From: Lunularia cruciata
Taxonomy: Eukaryota > Streptophyta > Marchantiopsida > Lunulariales > Lunulariaceae
Reading direction: 5' to 3'
Length of the DNA: 64,000 nt
Assembly: GCA_948567375.1 (NCBI GenBank)
Contig: OX419762.1
Coordinates: 6,392,001-6,456,000, forward strand
In this document: positions 33,260-44,550 of the stretch, in pieces
Layout of the letters: each line of letters starts with the position of its first letter
Position numbering within the stretch: position 1 is the first letter of the stretch
Notes under the pieces: model-generated
The model's database searches: none
Told to the model about the DNA's origin: nothing
The model's input: only the letters and a program-made list of their open reading frames with translations
Made by a program: the position numbers and the translations under genes

Positions 33260-34551
33260 CTAATCTTGAGAACTAGCTGATGAAGGTGGTAGTATTTCTG
33301 TAGCTGTACTAAGAATCTCTCCAAGATCCTTCACCAAAGTCTGCAAAAGTGATTTTACTCCACTTCACTCATGTCCTTTTGGAAGTCCTTCAACTCCACA
33401 AACCTCACACAACTCCTTGGTCTTAGATCTTCTCCCTCCCAATCTTGGTGAAGAAGGTCCAACATGCAAACCCAAGTCAAGTAAGCCTCTCCTTTCCCTC
33501 AATCTCTTGCTCTCAAAGGTCAATGGACATGAACTTGCCTTATGTCCCTTCTCTCCACATAGAAAACACTTAGACTAACTCTTTCCTCCAAGTGGTGTAG
33601 GTTTTTGGATCCTCTCAACACTCTCTTCAAATTCTATTGTAAACTTTCTTTTCCTCAAATCAACCCCTACAATCACCTCAAACCCTTGGGGAACCTTGCA
33701 TAATCTCAATTTCCACTCTTGATGACACTCCATGTTCCCAAGATGAATCCAAACACTCAAACATGCTTTTTGTTGATCTCAAACTCCTCATGCATGAGAT
33801 TTCCACTCTAAAGAATTGACCCTTTCTCACAATGTCACTCAAATCTCCCAACCACTATGTCATAGTCCTCTGAAATTTTTCACACTTGATCACAACTCTA
33901 GGGTGTGCCTCCTTGAAACATTTCAGATCTTTTCATTGAGCCATTTGGCCTAGACACCTTTCTATTCAGCACCCATATTTCAGATTTGGTCTGAAAACCA
34001 CCCCCTTCACTTCAAAAACTCATTTCTCCCTGCGCAAGATTGACATCTCTCTAATTTTTGTGGCATTAGGTAGGATAAAACGCACTGCATTCTCTTGGAA
34101 AATTTCAGGACAATTCATTGATAATTGAAGAAATGGCAGACTGTGTACAATTTTCCAAAGAGCATGCAGTTGCAGGAGCACTTTACCCTATCAACTTTCA
34201 AAAATTCTAGCCCAGTGCGCATAAAAGCTCTCACAATAATTTTAAGTGTGCTAACTGAAAGATAACCCAAGCTATCATGTGTAGAAATCTCAAATCCAGA
34301 TCTCAAACTTGAAATTTTGCCCAAAATCACCTTAATCCCCAAAATCTGCAATCCACCTCACACAATCTCTCCAATTCCCCTCATGTGTACAAGATGTACA
34401 AAATCACCTCAAAGACATCATAATGAACTACAGGGTATAAAAATGGATCTTGGTTCTCTAACATAAATTCAGCCCTCTCCTCTCCTAATGTTCTCTCCAA
34501 GTGAGCTCTCATAGCCTCCTTCTGCCTAATGTAGAATTGAATGCGGAACAT
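33260..34551 (-). pseudogene. gypsy-1 extra 5' ORF with two zinc knuckles
   Basis: Minus strand, from ATG at 34551 (MFRIQFYIRQKEAMRAHLER) to a stop at 33260, about 430 codons with several stops. The middle part (VIVGVDLRKRKFTIEFEE near 33680) is followed by CFLCGEKGHKASSCP near 33560 and CEVCGVEGLPKGHEC near 33400, a classical CCHC knuckle and a variant one. Ogre/Tat elements are known to carry an extra ORF before gag; the family of this ORF is not recognised. The same ORF is in gypsy-2. Confidence 0.7.
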
Positions 34552-34571
34552 TATCTTGCCTTCTAGAGAGG

Positions 34572-34588
34572 TCCCGGCAACGGAACCA
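34572..34588 (-). other. Primer-binding site of gypsy-1
   Basis: On the minus strand TGGTTCCGTTGCCGGGA starts 4 bases after the 5' LTR. It begins TGG, complementary to a tRNA 3' CCA end, and resembles the TGGCGCCGTTGCCGGGG-type sites of Athila/Tat elements. The matching tRNA cannot be decided here. Confidence 0.65.
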
Positions 34589-34592
34589 AAAA

Positions 34593-35284
34593 TGTGAGCC
34601 GGCCTGTCTCTTAGTCAGGATGAACCTCTGATGGCTATTATGGTAGCGCACCATGGACTAAGAAGGCAAAGAACCCGAACTCCATCATACTCCTCCAAGG
34701 CTAACACTCCAAGACTCAAGACATTGCTCACTAGAGAACTCAATGAGAGAGAGATAGTTGTAAATGAAAGTATGTTGAGTACCTCCTCACCCCTTGTTTA
34801 TATACTTGTGAAATAGTTACGTACCAAAGTTACTAATTATCGTAGTAACTCAAGTTACTAGACTAAAAGTCAAGTAAAGTCAAAAAATATAAAGGAATAT
34901 CCATTCACATGGGCATATTCCCCTAAGCATGTGATCTTATCTTGACCCAACCACTAAGTCAAGGATTCCTTCACATGGGCTATCTTTGGACTAAAGAAGA
35001 ATCCAAAACAAAAAGGCTTGCGGGCCCAAGAGTTCTCAACTCTTTCCTCAAAGCCAAACACCTAGGAATAATACCAAGTCAACACACTAAAATCCAAAAT
35101 AGTGGTGCTCATCTTTTCTACTACCTCTAAAGTAAGGTCCCCTCTATCCTAGCTATGACTAACTTTAGCTAGCCATGAATAATATAGAACCATCCTTTAT
35201 CTTTATATAAATAATATCTCTTAAGTACTTGTAATACCAAGTTAAATATCACAATACCACACACATGCACATATGGGTGTTACA
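34593..35284 (-). repeat. 5' LTR of gypsy-1
   Basis: Same TGTAACACCC...GGCCGGCTCACA ends as the other copy. Internal differences between the two LTRs (for example CTCTTAGTCAGG here against CTCTCACTCAAG) could be counted to date the insertion. Confidence 0.93.
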
Positions 35285-38200
35285 AGTCGGAGGATGAGGA
35301 CTCTGAAGGAGATGCCGAGCTCAAAATGGAAGACTCGGAACATGAGGAGGAGCCTAAGCTAACGTTGCAAAGTGGAGATACAAGCAGCAATAGTGATGAA
35401 GTGGGAGAGATGACATTGGCGCCAGCAACTGACAAATATGAAGAAGAAGAAGTGCAAGTTGAGATGGAGGCCAAAGACAACACATAGTTGGAGGACAAAG
35501 TAACTGTGCCCGAGGAAAGGAAGATTGCAGTACAGCAAGGAGTTTGCTCAAGACGTAAGGCAAAGTGTGAAGCGGGGCCGAGTAAAGTGAAGGAAGAGGT
35601 CGGAGAAAGCTCGGGCATTGAGGCGTCAATTCCGATACGAAGACTGGAAAGGAGAAGGCGAGTATCGGGTGAAGAAGAGGTAAGGAAGGAGATTTCTATG
35701 CAGAAGGAAGTAGTTGCAAGAAATGGAGTGGAGTACCTGTAGGAAATTGTGTGTCCATTGTTAGTGAAGTTGGAGCACAAGAAGAGTGAGATGCAGTCAA
35801 CATGTCCGGAGGTGACGATTGTGTTGCAGGTATTAGCGCGATTAGAAGTAGAGAACTTGGAGTTGAAGACGAGTGTAACCCGAGGTGAGGAGGAACGAGA
35901 AGTACTACAAGTGGAGGCAATAGAGAGAAGTCAGGTAATTGAAGACCTGAAGAGAGAAGTGAGCTATCGAGAGGATCTTGCGAGGAAGAGTGACATAGCA
36001 AGAGAGAGACAAGTAGCAAAATACGAAATCTTGAAGCAGCAGTTTGCTGATTCAAGAATAGAAGTCATCCATGCTATGGCGAGAGTAGCAATGAAGGATC
36101 AGGAGCTTGATAGAGTGATGGAGAGTATGGAAGAGAAGAAGCAACTCTGGCAAAGAGAGTTGGCGGCACAATACCGAGAAGAAGACCGATTACAAGAGTT
36201 ACTTCGTAATCAGGAGGAGAAGGTTGTACAAAAGGAGAAGGAGAAGAAGATGGTGAAAGCCGAGTTTGAAGAGGAGCTGGCAATGTATAGAGAAGATTGG
36301 CTTGCAGATCATGAACGAGAGAGAAAGACAAGATTGGAGCCGTTAAAGGAGATTGTCCTCAGAATGAATGCAATGTTGACTATAGAGGCCAGCGTTCGAA
36401 TTGAAGAAACGAGATTGCACGAGTTGAAGTTGTTGGTGCAAGAGACAAGGCAAAGACGGGCGAAAGACACTGATATGAACACCTTGTTGATTAAGTTAAG
36501 AACTTGTGTAGACAGGAAAATATTAGAAGTAGAAGACAACATTTCCATTAGATTCGACTTAGTGAATATAGAGATGGAGAAGCTTCAAAGGGATGTTAGA
36601 GCAAAACCCGAAGTAGATAACATAGGAGTCCAAATGTCTTTGGAATTACTAATGAAAACATTAGAGAAGAGTGGGTCGGGAGATAAGGAGTTAGATAGAT
36701 TACCCACTAGTGCAATTTCAGATCAGGAAAGAGAATTGTTGGATCTGGTAGATGAAGTAGAAGATATGAAACCCGAGGACAGATTAGTAGGAGGTAAAGT
36801 TACTTTGGGTTTGGGTTTGAAAGCTGAGGAAGAAGTAGACATCGGATCGGAGTAGTAACCAATTTGAGATTTGAAGAGGCAGATATGAAGAGGTGCATTG
36901 TCATTTCAGATCTGCAAGTTAGAAGAGTTGTTGTAGAACGGTATAGTTGTTAGAACTGTCGATTGCTTCACTATTTAAGAGTGGCATTTGCAGTCAGATG
37001 TTGTTCAGTGCTCATTATTTCTACGAATAGATAAAGCAAAGTGTTGTGAAGCAGTGCTCATCGCTTGAGCTTGATTCCGAGTATCAACTTTTTGATTGTG
37101 TTTGTGAGTGTGTGGAGAAATTCAAAGTGCAAGTCAGAGTGTTTGTTGGATGTTGGATTCCATAGCCTTGATCTTCATTCTGTGTGTTTGATCCTGAGTG
37201 AAGTGCAATCGAAGCAATGCCTTGACAAATCTGAGAGGAATTGTAATGTTGGTAGTATTCTACATTCGTGATTGTAGTGTGAAGTTGATGTGAGCAATTT
37301 TGATCAAAGAAGTTGTGCCTTCAGTGGGGGAGGTGGAACACAATTCTGAGTCAAAGTCGTTTTGCAGTGAAGTGCCGTTTTTGGGAGAGCCTGAATCATC
37401 ACAATCAAGATTGTTTGGAAAGATTTGATGGAGTTGTGATTAAGGAGTGTTAATTTGCAACAAGACTGCAAGTCAATGCTTGTTACTCTCTTCTGGGTGT
37501 GGTTTCTACCTGAGAGACTAAAGAAGAACTCAAGAAGAACTGAAATTGTTACTTTGCTTTGTATTTGACCAATTCTGACTCATATCTCTGTGGGAACAAA
37601 CTTTACTTACCCGATTACCGCAAAAGTGATATTTTCCGGGTTGTCACAACACCCAAAAGAGGGTAACAAGCACTGACTCACAGTCTTGTCACAACAATTT
37701 TTCACCCATAATTACAAATAATTCAAATCTTTCCAAACAATCTTGATTATGATGATTCAGTCCATTTCAGAAATGGCTAATTTGTTGTAAGATGACTTTG
37801 CCTCAAAATTATGTTCACCCCTCCACTGAAGGCACAACTTCCTCAATTGAAATTGCTTCACATCAACTCAATGTTGCATTGACAAATGCAAAATACTACC
37901 AACACTACAATTCCTCTCAAATCTATCAACGCATTGCTCCGATTGCACTTCACTCAAGGTCAAACATACAAAATGAAGATCAAGGTTGTGGAATCCAACA
38001 TCCGAAAAACACATTGACTTGCACTTCAAAATTCTCTTAACACTCACAAACACAAAAACATAGAATTGATGCTGAATATTTAGCTCAAGCGACAAGCATT
38101 GCTTCATAGCACTTTGCTTTATCTATTCTCAAGAAAATGAAAGTGAAGCACATTTCACTGCAAATGCCCCCTCTTGATAGTTAACTACTTTCTTAAACTA

Positions 38201-40511
38201 CTTCCTAACTACTTTACCAACCAAGAGATCCAAAATGACAAACCACCTCTTCATATTTGCCGCTTCCTATCTCAAAACTGGTCCTAATTTGATCCAATGT
38301 CTACCTCTACTTTGGCTTCCAAACCTGAGGAAAGTCACTCTACCTCCTATACTCTAGGTTCTACGACTTCCAACTCTTCTACCAATTCTAAATGTCTTCA
38401 CTTTGATCTCCAGTCATCCTCACAGGTAATTTTTCTACCTCCTTGTCTTGCAACCCACTCTTCTCTAAAGTATCAAGTGTCAAATCCAAAGACACCTACA
38501 CTCCCATATCTATTACTTTGGGTCTGATATGTACAACATTCCAGAGACTTTCTAACTCTAATTTGATCAAACCAAGTCTGATAGAAATGTCATTGTCTAC
38601 ATCTAACATCTTCCTATCAACCCAAGTTCTAAGACTGATTAACAAGGCATTCAAGTCCTTCTTTTTTGCATTCTTACTTGTTGTCTCCTGCACAAGCAAT
38701 TGCAATTTGTGTAAACACAATTCCTCCATTTTCACTATGGCTTCCGTGTTTAACTTTGCCTTCAATTCCACAATTGCTTCTTCAACCAATTCCTTCTCTT
38801 GCTTCTTTTGTCTCTCCTTCTCCATCACAACTTTACTGATCTTCAACTCCTCCTCATACTTTGCTGTGTGATCCTCCAACTCCTTCACATACTGATCAAT
38901 CTTCCCCTCTAGTGTCTTCACAATATCTCTCAACCTCCCTTCTTCTTGATGATGCTTAGTCAATTCCTGTTGCCAAGCCGTTGTCTTCTCTTTTATCTTT
39001 TGCTGGAATGCATCAAGCTCTTCTTCCTCAGCTTCCACCAATTCCTTGCTATTTTCTTGCTCCGGCTTTACTTTGGCTTGTAACTTCTCCACCCAATGTC
39101 TTTCTTGCGTAGCCTCCTTCACTTTCATCACCAACTCTCTCCCTTGCTTCTCAAACTTCTCTTGCATACTCTCATTGATCTTCTTCTACAATGCTGCATC
39201 TACTTGCAATATTTCTCTTTCTTCTTCTCCTATAATCAGAATCTTTTGCAACTTCCAATTCTCAAATTCCAACCTCTCTAGCACCTACAACACAATTTGC
39301 ACATCGGGATGTCTACTTTGCATCTCCTTCTTCTTCTTCTCCATCTACAACAACAATGGACACACCCCATCTTGAAGGTATTCTACTCTCTCACACCCTG
39401 CTTCTTCTTCTATCTTCTCTTAAGGGACTTGATGACTCATGTTCTTCTCTTCCGAGTCTGATGATTTACTACAAAGCCGGGATCTTTGTATTGTCAGTGA
39501 TACATCATCCTCGGAATTTTCTTCATCATTAAGATTGATGATTTTTGGGCCGCCTTCTAACATTCTCCTTCTTGCGTGTACTACCTCAGTTTGGCCACCA
39601 ATCCTTCTTCTCCCCCCATTGCTAACTCCGCCATGGTCACTTCTTCTGCCTCTTGCTGCTCAATTTCTTCTTGCAAAGAAAACTCCTTCTCTTGACCTTG
39701 CTGCACCTCAGCTTCACCCTTGCTCCACCTTGGCTTCACCCTTGCTCTCCTCATTGGACTCTTCACTCTGCAAGGTTAATTCCACTTCTGTTTCCTCCTA
39801 CTCCGCTGGTGCAGACTTTGCTTTGCCTTCCAATTTGACCTCCTCTTTTGATGCAATCCTCTAGACTTGCTTTCCTTCTCTTTGACCAATTCTTCTTAAT
39901 TTTTGGGGCTGCATTGGCAAGCTCTCCACCTTGGGTTGACTTATCTTCTTCTTGCTTGGCAAGGGCACAACCAACTTTTGATCCTGTCCTGTTCTCACAT
40001 AATGATCATCATTACTTCTCAATTGCTGAATGTACTATTGCTTCTTGTCATTGGCTTCTTGATGCAGATTGGGATGGAAATGCAAGACAACCTTCTTCTT
40101 CTCATCACTACTTAACAAATTCAGCTCGAGGTAGGAATGCGCTGCCAAAGGAACAAAGTAGTGTGGTGGTGTCAAAGTCCTCGAATTTAGCACGATGTGC
40201 CTCGTCCGCTGATAGAAACACTTCGTCTAATTGATTGGTTCTCCTACAAACATCTTGTAGAAGAACACCACCTGCTGCTGTGTAACATAGGTAGCGCTCA
40301 GATTTAAATAATGCCATCATCGCCCTACAATACTTCTTTGCACTAGGTGTCGATAAGTCTCCACCTTGTATCCATTCTTCATGCGCTTTGAGGTGAACTA
40401 ATTTCTAATCTCTTGGATTTTCTTCTGTGATACCTTCCTTCCCCAAGAATGTGGCCCTATGCTCTTCCCCACTCTCTCTTCCTCAAACTAGTCCCCAATC
40501 CAACTCTATTA

Positions 40512-41188
40512 TGTAACACCCATTTGTGCATGTGTGTGGGATTGTGATATTTAGCTTGGTATTACAAGTACTTGAGAGATATTATTTATATAGAGATAAA
40601 GGATGGTTCTACATTAGTCATGATTAGCTAGAGTTAGTCATAGCTAAGATAGAGGGGACCTTACTTCAGAGGAGGTAGAAAAGATAAGCACCACTATTTT
40701 GGATTCTAGTGTGTTGACTTGGTATTATTCTTAGATGTTTGGCTTTGAGGAAAGAGTTGAGAACTCTTGGGCCCGCAAGCCTTTTTGTTTAGATTCTTTT
40801 ATAGTCCAAGGATAGCCCATGTGAAGGAATCCTTGATTTAGTGATTGGGTCAAGATAAGATCACATGCTAGTGGAATATGCCCATGTGAATGGATATTCT
40901 TTCTACTTTTTGACTTTACTTGACTTTTAGCCTAATAACTTGAGTTACTCCAGTAATTAGTAACTTTGGTGCGTAACTATTTCACAAGTATATAAACAAG
41001 GGGTGAGGAGGTACTCATCATCCTTTCATTTGCAACTATCTTTCTCTCCGTGAGTTCTCTAGTGAGCAATGTCTTGAGTCTTGGAGTGTTAGCCTTGGAG
41101 GAGTATGATGGAGTTGTGGTTCCTAGCCTTCTTAGTCCATGGTGCGCTACCATAATAGCCATCATCCTGAGAGACAGGCCGGGTCACA
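40512..41188 (+). repeat. 5' LTR of gypsy-2
   Basis: TGTAACACCCATTTGTGC to GGCCGGGTCACA, 677 bp. It lacks about a dozen bases found near the 3' end of other copies (the GAGGTTCATCC segment), which explains the shorter length. Confidence 0.93.
40989..40996 (+). promoter_or_regulatory. TATA box in the gypsy-2 5' LTR
   Basis: TATATAAA followed by CAAGGGGTGAGGAGG, conserved in all LTR copies of the family in the window. Placed about 480 bp into the LTR, it would start transcription some 30 bp downstream and define R. Confidence 0.6.
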
Positions 41189-41192
41189 TTTT

Positions 41193-41209
41193 TGGTTCCA
41201 TTGCTGGGA
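41193..41209 (+). other. Primer-binding site of gypsy-2
   Basis: TGGTTCCATTGCTGGGA four bases after the LTR. It corresponds to the gypsy-1 site with two C-to-T type changes. Confidence 0.65.
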
Positions 41210-41229
41210 CCTCTCTAGAAGGCAAGATA

Positions 41230-42513
41230 ATGTTCCGCGTTCAATTCTACATTAGGCAGAAGGAGGCTATGGGAGCTCACTTGGAGAAAACATTAGGAGA
41301 GGAGAGGGCTGAACTTATGTAAGAGAACCAAGATCCATCTGTATACCTTGTAGTTCATTATGATGTCTTTGAAGTGATTTTGCACATCTTGTACATATGA
41401 GAGGATTTGGAGAGATTGTGTGAGGTGGATTGCAGATTTTGGGGATTAATGTGATTTTGGGCAAAATCTCAAGTTTGAGATCTGAACTTGAAATTTCTAC
41501 ACATAATAGCTTGGGTTATATTTCAGTTAGCACACTTAGAATTATTGTGAGAGCTATTATGCGCATTGGGCTAGAATTTTTGAAAGTTGATAGGGTAAAC
41601 TACTCCCGCAACTACATGTTCTCTAGAAAATTGTATAGAGTCTACCATTTCTTTAATTTTCATTGGATGAAACTTTCCAAGAAAATTCAGTATGTTATAT
41701 CCTACCTGCTGACACAAAAAATTAGAGAGGTATTATTATTGAGCAGGGAGTTATGAGTTTTTGAAGTGAGGGGGTGGTTTTCAGACCAAATCTGAAATAT
41801 GTGTGCTAAATAGAAAAGTGTCTAGGGAAAATGGCTGAATGAAAAGATTTGAAATTTTGCAAGAAGAGACAACTTCAAGTTGTTATCAAGTGTGCAAAAT
41901 TTCATGGGACTATCAGATACAAGTTGAGAGATTTGAGTGAAATTGTGAGGAAGGGTCAATTTTGCAAAGTGGAGATCTCATGCATGAGGAGTTTGAGAGC
42001 AACAAAAAGCATGTTTAAGTGTTTAGATTCATCTTGGAAACATGGAGGGTCACCAAGAGTGGAAATTGAGACTATGCAAGGTTTCCCAAGGGTTTGAGGT
42101 GATTGTAGGGGTGGATATGAGGAAAAGAGAGTTTACAATAGAAATTGAAGAGTGTTGAGAGGATCCAAAAACCTATATCACTTGGAGGAAAGAGTGAGTC
42201 TAAGTGCTTTCTATGTGGAGAGAAGGGACATAAGGCAAGTTCATGTCCATTGACCTTTGAGAGCAAAAGATTGAGGGAAAGGAGAGGCTTACTTGACTTG
42301 GGTTTGCATGTTGGACATTCTTCAACAAGATTGGGAGGGAGAAGATCTACGACCAAGGAGTTGTGTGAGGTTTGTGGAGTTGAAGGACTTCCAAAAGGAC
42401 ATGAGTGTAGTGGAGTAAAGGGACTTTTGGAGACTTTGGTGAAGGATCTTGGAGAGAGTCTTAGTATAGCTACAGAAATACTACCACCTTCATCAAATAG
42501 TTCTCAAGATTAG
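41230..42513 (+). pseudogene. gypsy-2 extra 5' ORF with two zinc knuckles
   Basis: ATG at 41230 (MFRVQFYIRQKEAMGAHLEK) to TAG at 42511, about 428 codons. Open pieces: 41430-41756, 41849-42097 and 42145-42513. The last holds CFLCGEKGHKASSCP and CEVCGVEGLPKGHEC. The order and both cysteine motifs match gypsy-1, so this is a true gene of the family. Stops and frame changes break the first two thirds. A role as an accessory RNA-binding or gag-like protein is inference only. Confidence 0.7.
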
Positions 42514-42744
42514 TGATGGAGATAATCTTTCAACTTATGGATAAACTATCATGAGGGTTCGATTAATATACACTCTAGGATTTGATGTTGCTATAGAAAT
42601 CTTGGAGCAACCTGAGCCTTTTGTGTTACCTAGGGTGGATTACTCTCAAATGGTGTTAATCATGTACATACTCTATTAGTTGTGGAGTGAGAGAAAAGAA
42701 AAGAAAAAAAAGTTGAGAGAAAGAAAGATAGTGAGAGGTTAAGA

Positions 42745-44550
42745 TAGGGAAACTTCTTGTTTTCTTTGGCAAGGATGGAGAAGATGTGGAGGCCTTTCTA
42801 AGAGACTTCAAGAGAGCTTTCATAGGAAACAATGAGAGGAGGGAATAATGAATGGGCCTCATTATTACCAGATTTCTTTGAGGATGCAACACTTACATGG
42901 TATGAGTCAAAATACCAAAAGAGAGAGAGGAGAGATGGAGAAGAGGAGTCTTGGGAGAAATTGACTTCAACACTCATTGAGAACTTCTCCCTGATGAGAG
43001 TTATGAGAGATTGATGAGTGAGGTAACATTTCTCAAGCAAGGAGATGGAGAGAAAATGAGAGTCTATGTGGAAAGAGTGGAAAAGTTAGAGTCCAGATTT
43101 CACATAGTGTTGAGGAAGGGTGGAGATGATGAGGAGACACCTATGATAGGCATACGGGCCATGATCACCAAGAATTTTGTGGGAGGCTTGAGACCACAAA
43201 TTAGAAGCAAGATGACATATGAGAAACCTTCTTCCAAGGTTGAAGCTATCAAGATCACAATTCGTATGGAGGAGAGTTTGGAAGGGGATGAGAGTGATTT
43301 GGTGGTGAAGGAGGTTGTGCATCCTCCTCAAGGCTACAAGTATGGTGGAACTTCTGACACTTTGGTGGCAAGGGTTGCACCACAAGTAGTAGTTGCTCCA
43401 GTTCTTGCACCTCCACCAAAAGATCCATTTCAAACCATCAGAGAATAACTTGTGGATCTCAAGATCAATGTGGTGCAACTATGGGAGAAGAGAGAGGTAG
43501 ATCAGAATATAGGGAGAGGGCCTAGGATTTATAGAAACTATCCATATAGAGAAGGCCAACCAGCCAAAAATTTCAATGATAGAAATTGTTTTGGTTGTGG
43601 AGGAAGAGGCCATATCCAAAGGAATTGCCCAAATTCCACTTATTATGGAGGAAGGGGTTACGAGGGAGCCAATAGAAGGAAAGAGGGAGGTAGTGAAACC
43701 AAAGTGGCTCCTAATCCAAACAAAGGTAAGGAGATAGCATCCATAGATGTGGTTGAGAGCACGTATGAGAAGGGAGAGTGCTCATACTCCAAGGGTCTTA
43801 ATTTGGAGCTTTTGGCACAAGAGAAGAAGAGAGCTCGTTTTGCAGAGGATATCCACTCTTCTTAAGGATTTATTCCAAGCAATGATACTCCTATGTCTAC
43901 TAGGAGCACTTGCACCTCAACACCATCAACAACAAAGACTCCAAGGAAGAAGTTGGGGATGGAGGACTTCTTGATCCCAAAGCAACAATGGAACTACAAT
44001 GTGTTGGAAGATGTTGGTAGTCACAAGGCTAACATCATAGTGGGCCAATTGATTGCTTTGAACCCTACCTTGAGAAAAGAGCTTAGAGGTGGTTTGAGTT
44101 CTACAAAGAACAAGAGGAAAAAGAAGGCAAAAGCTCCAGTATCAATGGGGGTGGTGGATGCCAAGCCAGCACCATGGGAGGCTTGTGAATATGCCTCCAA
44201 GATTGATGTGATAGTGAATGGTCACAACATCAAGGATGCACTTGTTGATGGAGGATCAGCAGTGAATGCCATGTCAGAAAGGTTCATGAAGAAGTTGGGT
44301 ATGATACCCTCAAGACCTTCAACATTTGTGGTGAGCATGGCAAACAAGCAACAAGTTTGACCAATAAGGGTGATAGATAAAGTGATAGTTTCAATTATGG
44401 GAGTTCAAAATCTCATGACTTTCCAAGTCTTGAAGGATTCAAGCTATGACTTACTTCTTGGGAGTCCATGGTTGAGAGTAGCATGCACAACTGATCAATG
44501 GCACAAAGGGTACTTGAGGATTGGGCCATCAAACTATAGGTCATAGTTCT
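42745..44550 (+). pseudogene. gypsy-2 gag, nucleocapsid and protease
   Basis: The gag start is ATA (42745) where gypsy-1 has ATG. The gag domain (EWASLLPDFFEDATLTWYES) suffers a one-base loss near 42988 and a TAA at 43446. The nucleocapsid knuckle CFGCGGRGHIQRNC is at 43587-43628. Another stop (TAA) is at 43863. Protease: ALVDGGSAVNAM with Asp at 44247, then YDLLLGSPWLRVA near 44450. Confidence 0.9.

Larger units (their letters stand above)
27446..35284 (-). mobile_element. gypsy-1: Athila/Ogre-like Ty3/gypsy element, TSD AGTC
   Basis: Two LTRs of about 691 bp bound an internal region with, on the minus strand, PBS, extra 5' ORF, gag, zinc knuckle, protease, RT, RNase H, integrase and PPT. 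AGTC precedes 27446 and follows 35284; the undisturbed CC gene reads GAGTCGG at this point, so the duplication is 4 bp. No chromodomain follows integrase. RT motifs (DGYSGYNQI, MPFGLCNAPATFQR) are of the Athila/Tat branch type. Length about 7.84 kb. Confidence 0.93.
26571..36855 (+). pseudogene. CC protein gene of copy D, split by gypsy-1
   Basis: The start codon of J (ATG) is ATA here, and a TAG at 26692 replaces the Trp codon of AWNWN. The first part (26715-27445) is open: KCLDGPEEEGKRGNPARW, TYVMKHQAVFFHKLF, PHYIVSFATHFYLGLNLLN. After gypsy-1 the gene resumes at 35285 with an acidic segment, a basic stretch (IRRLERRRRVS) and a 368-codon open coiled coil (35749-36855) such as EVSYREDLARKSDIARERQ and LHELKLLVQETRQRRAKD, ending EEEVDIGSE. 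A TAG at 35740 and one at 35486 break the linker. It resembles gag-like or transposon-encoded structural proteins in layout, but no zinc knuckle or enzyme is present. Confidence 0.8.
26020..37648 (+). mobile_element. CC element copy D, complete, TSD ACACC, interrupted by gypsy-1
   Basis: Starts TGTGGTGCCCACATTTTTTG and ends GGGTTGTCACA, with ACACC at 26015-26019 and again at 37649-37653. Without gypsy-1 it measures about 3.79 kb, matching J (3,782 bp). It is inserted in the 3' non-coding end of copy C, whose sequence resumes exactly after the duplication. The first kilobase and the last 790 bp share no long similarity, so no LTRs are apparent. Confidence 0.92.
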
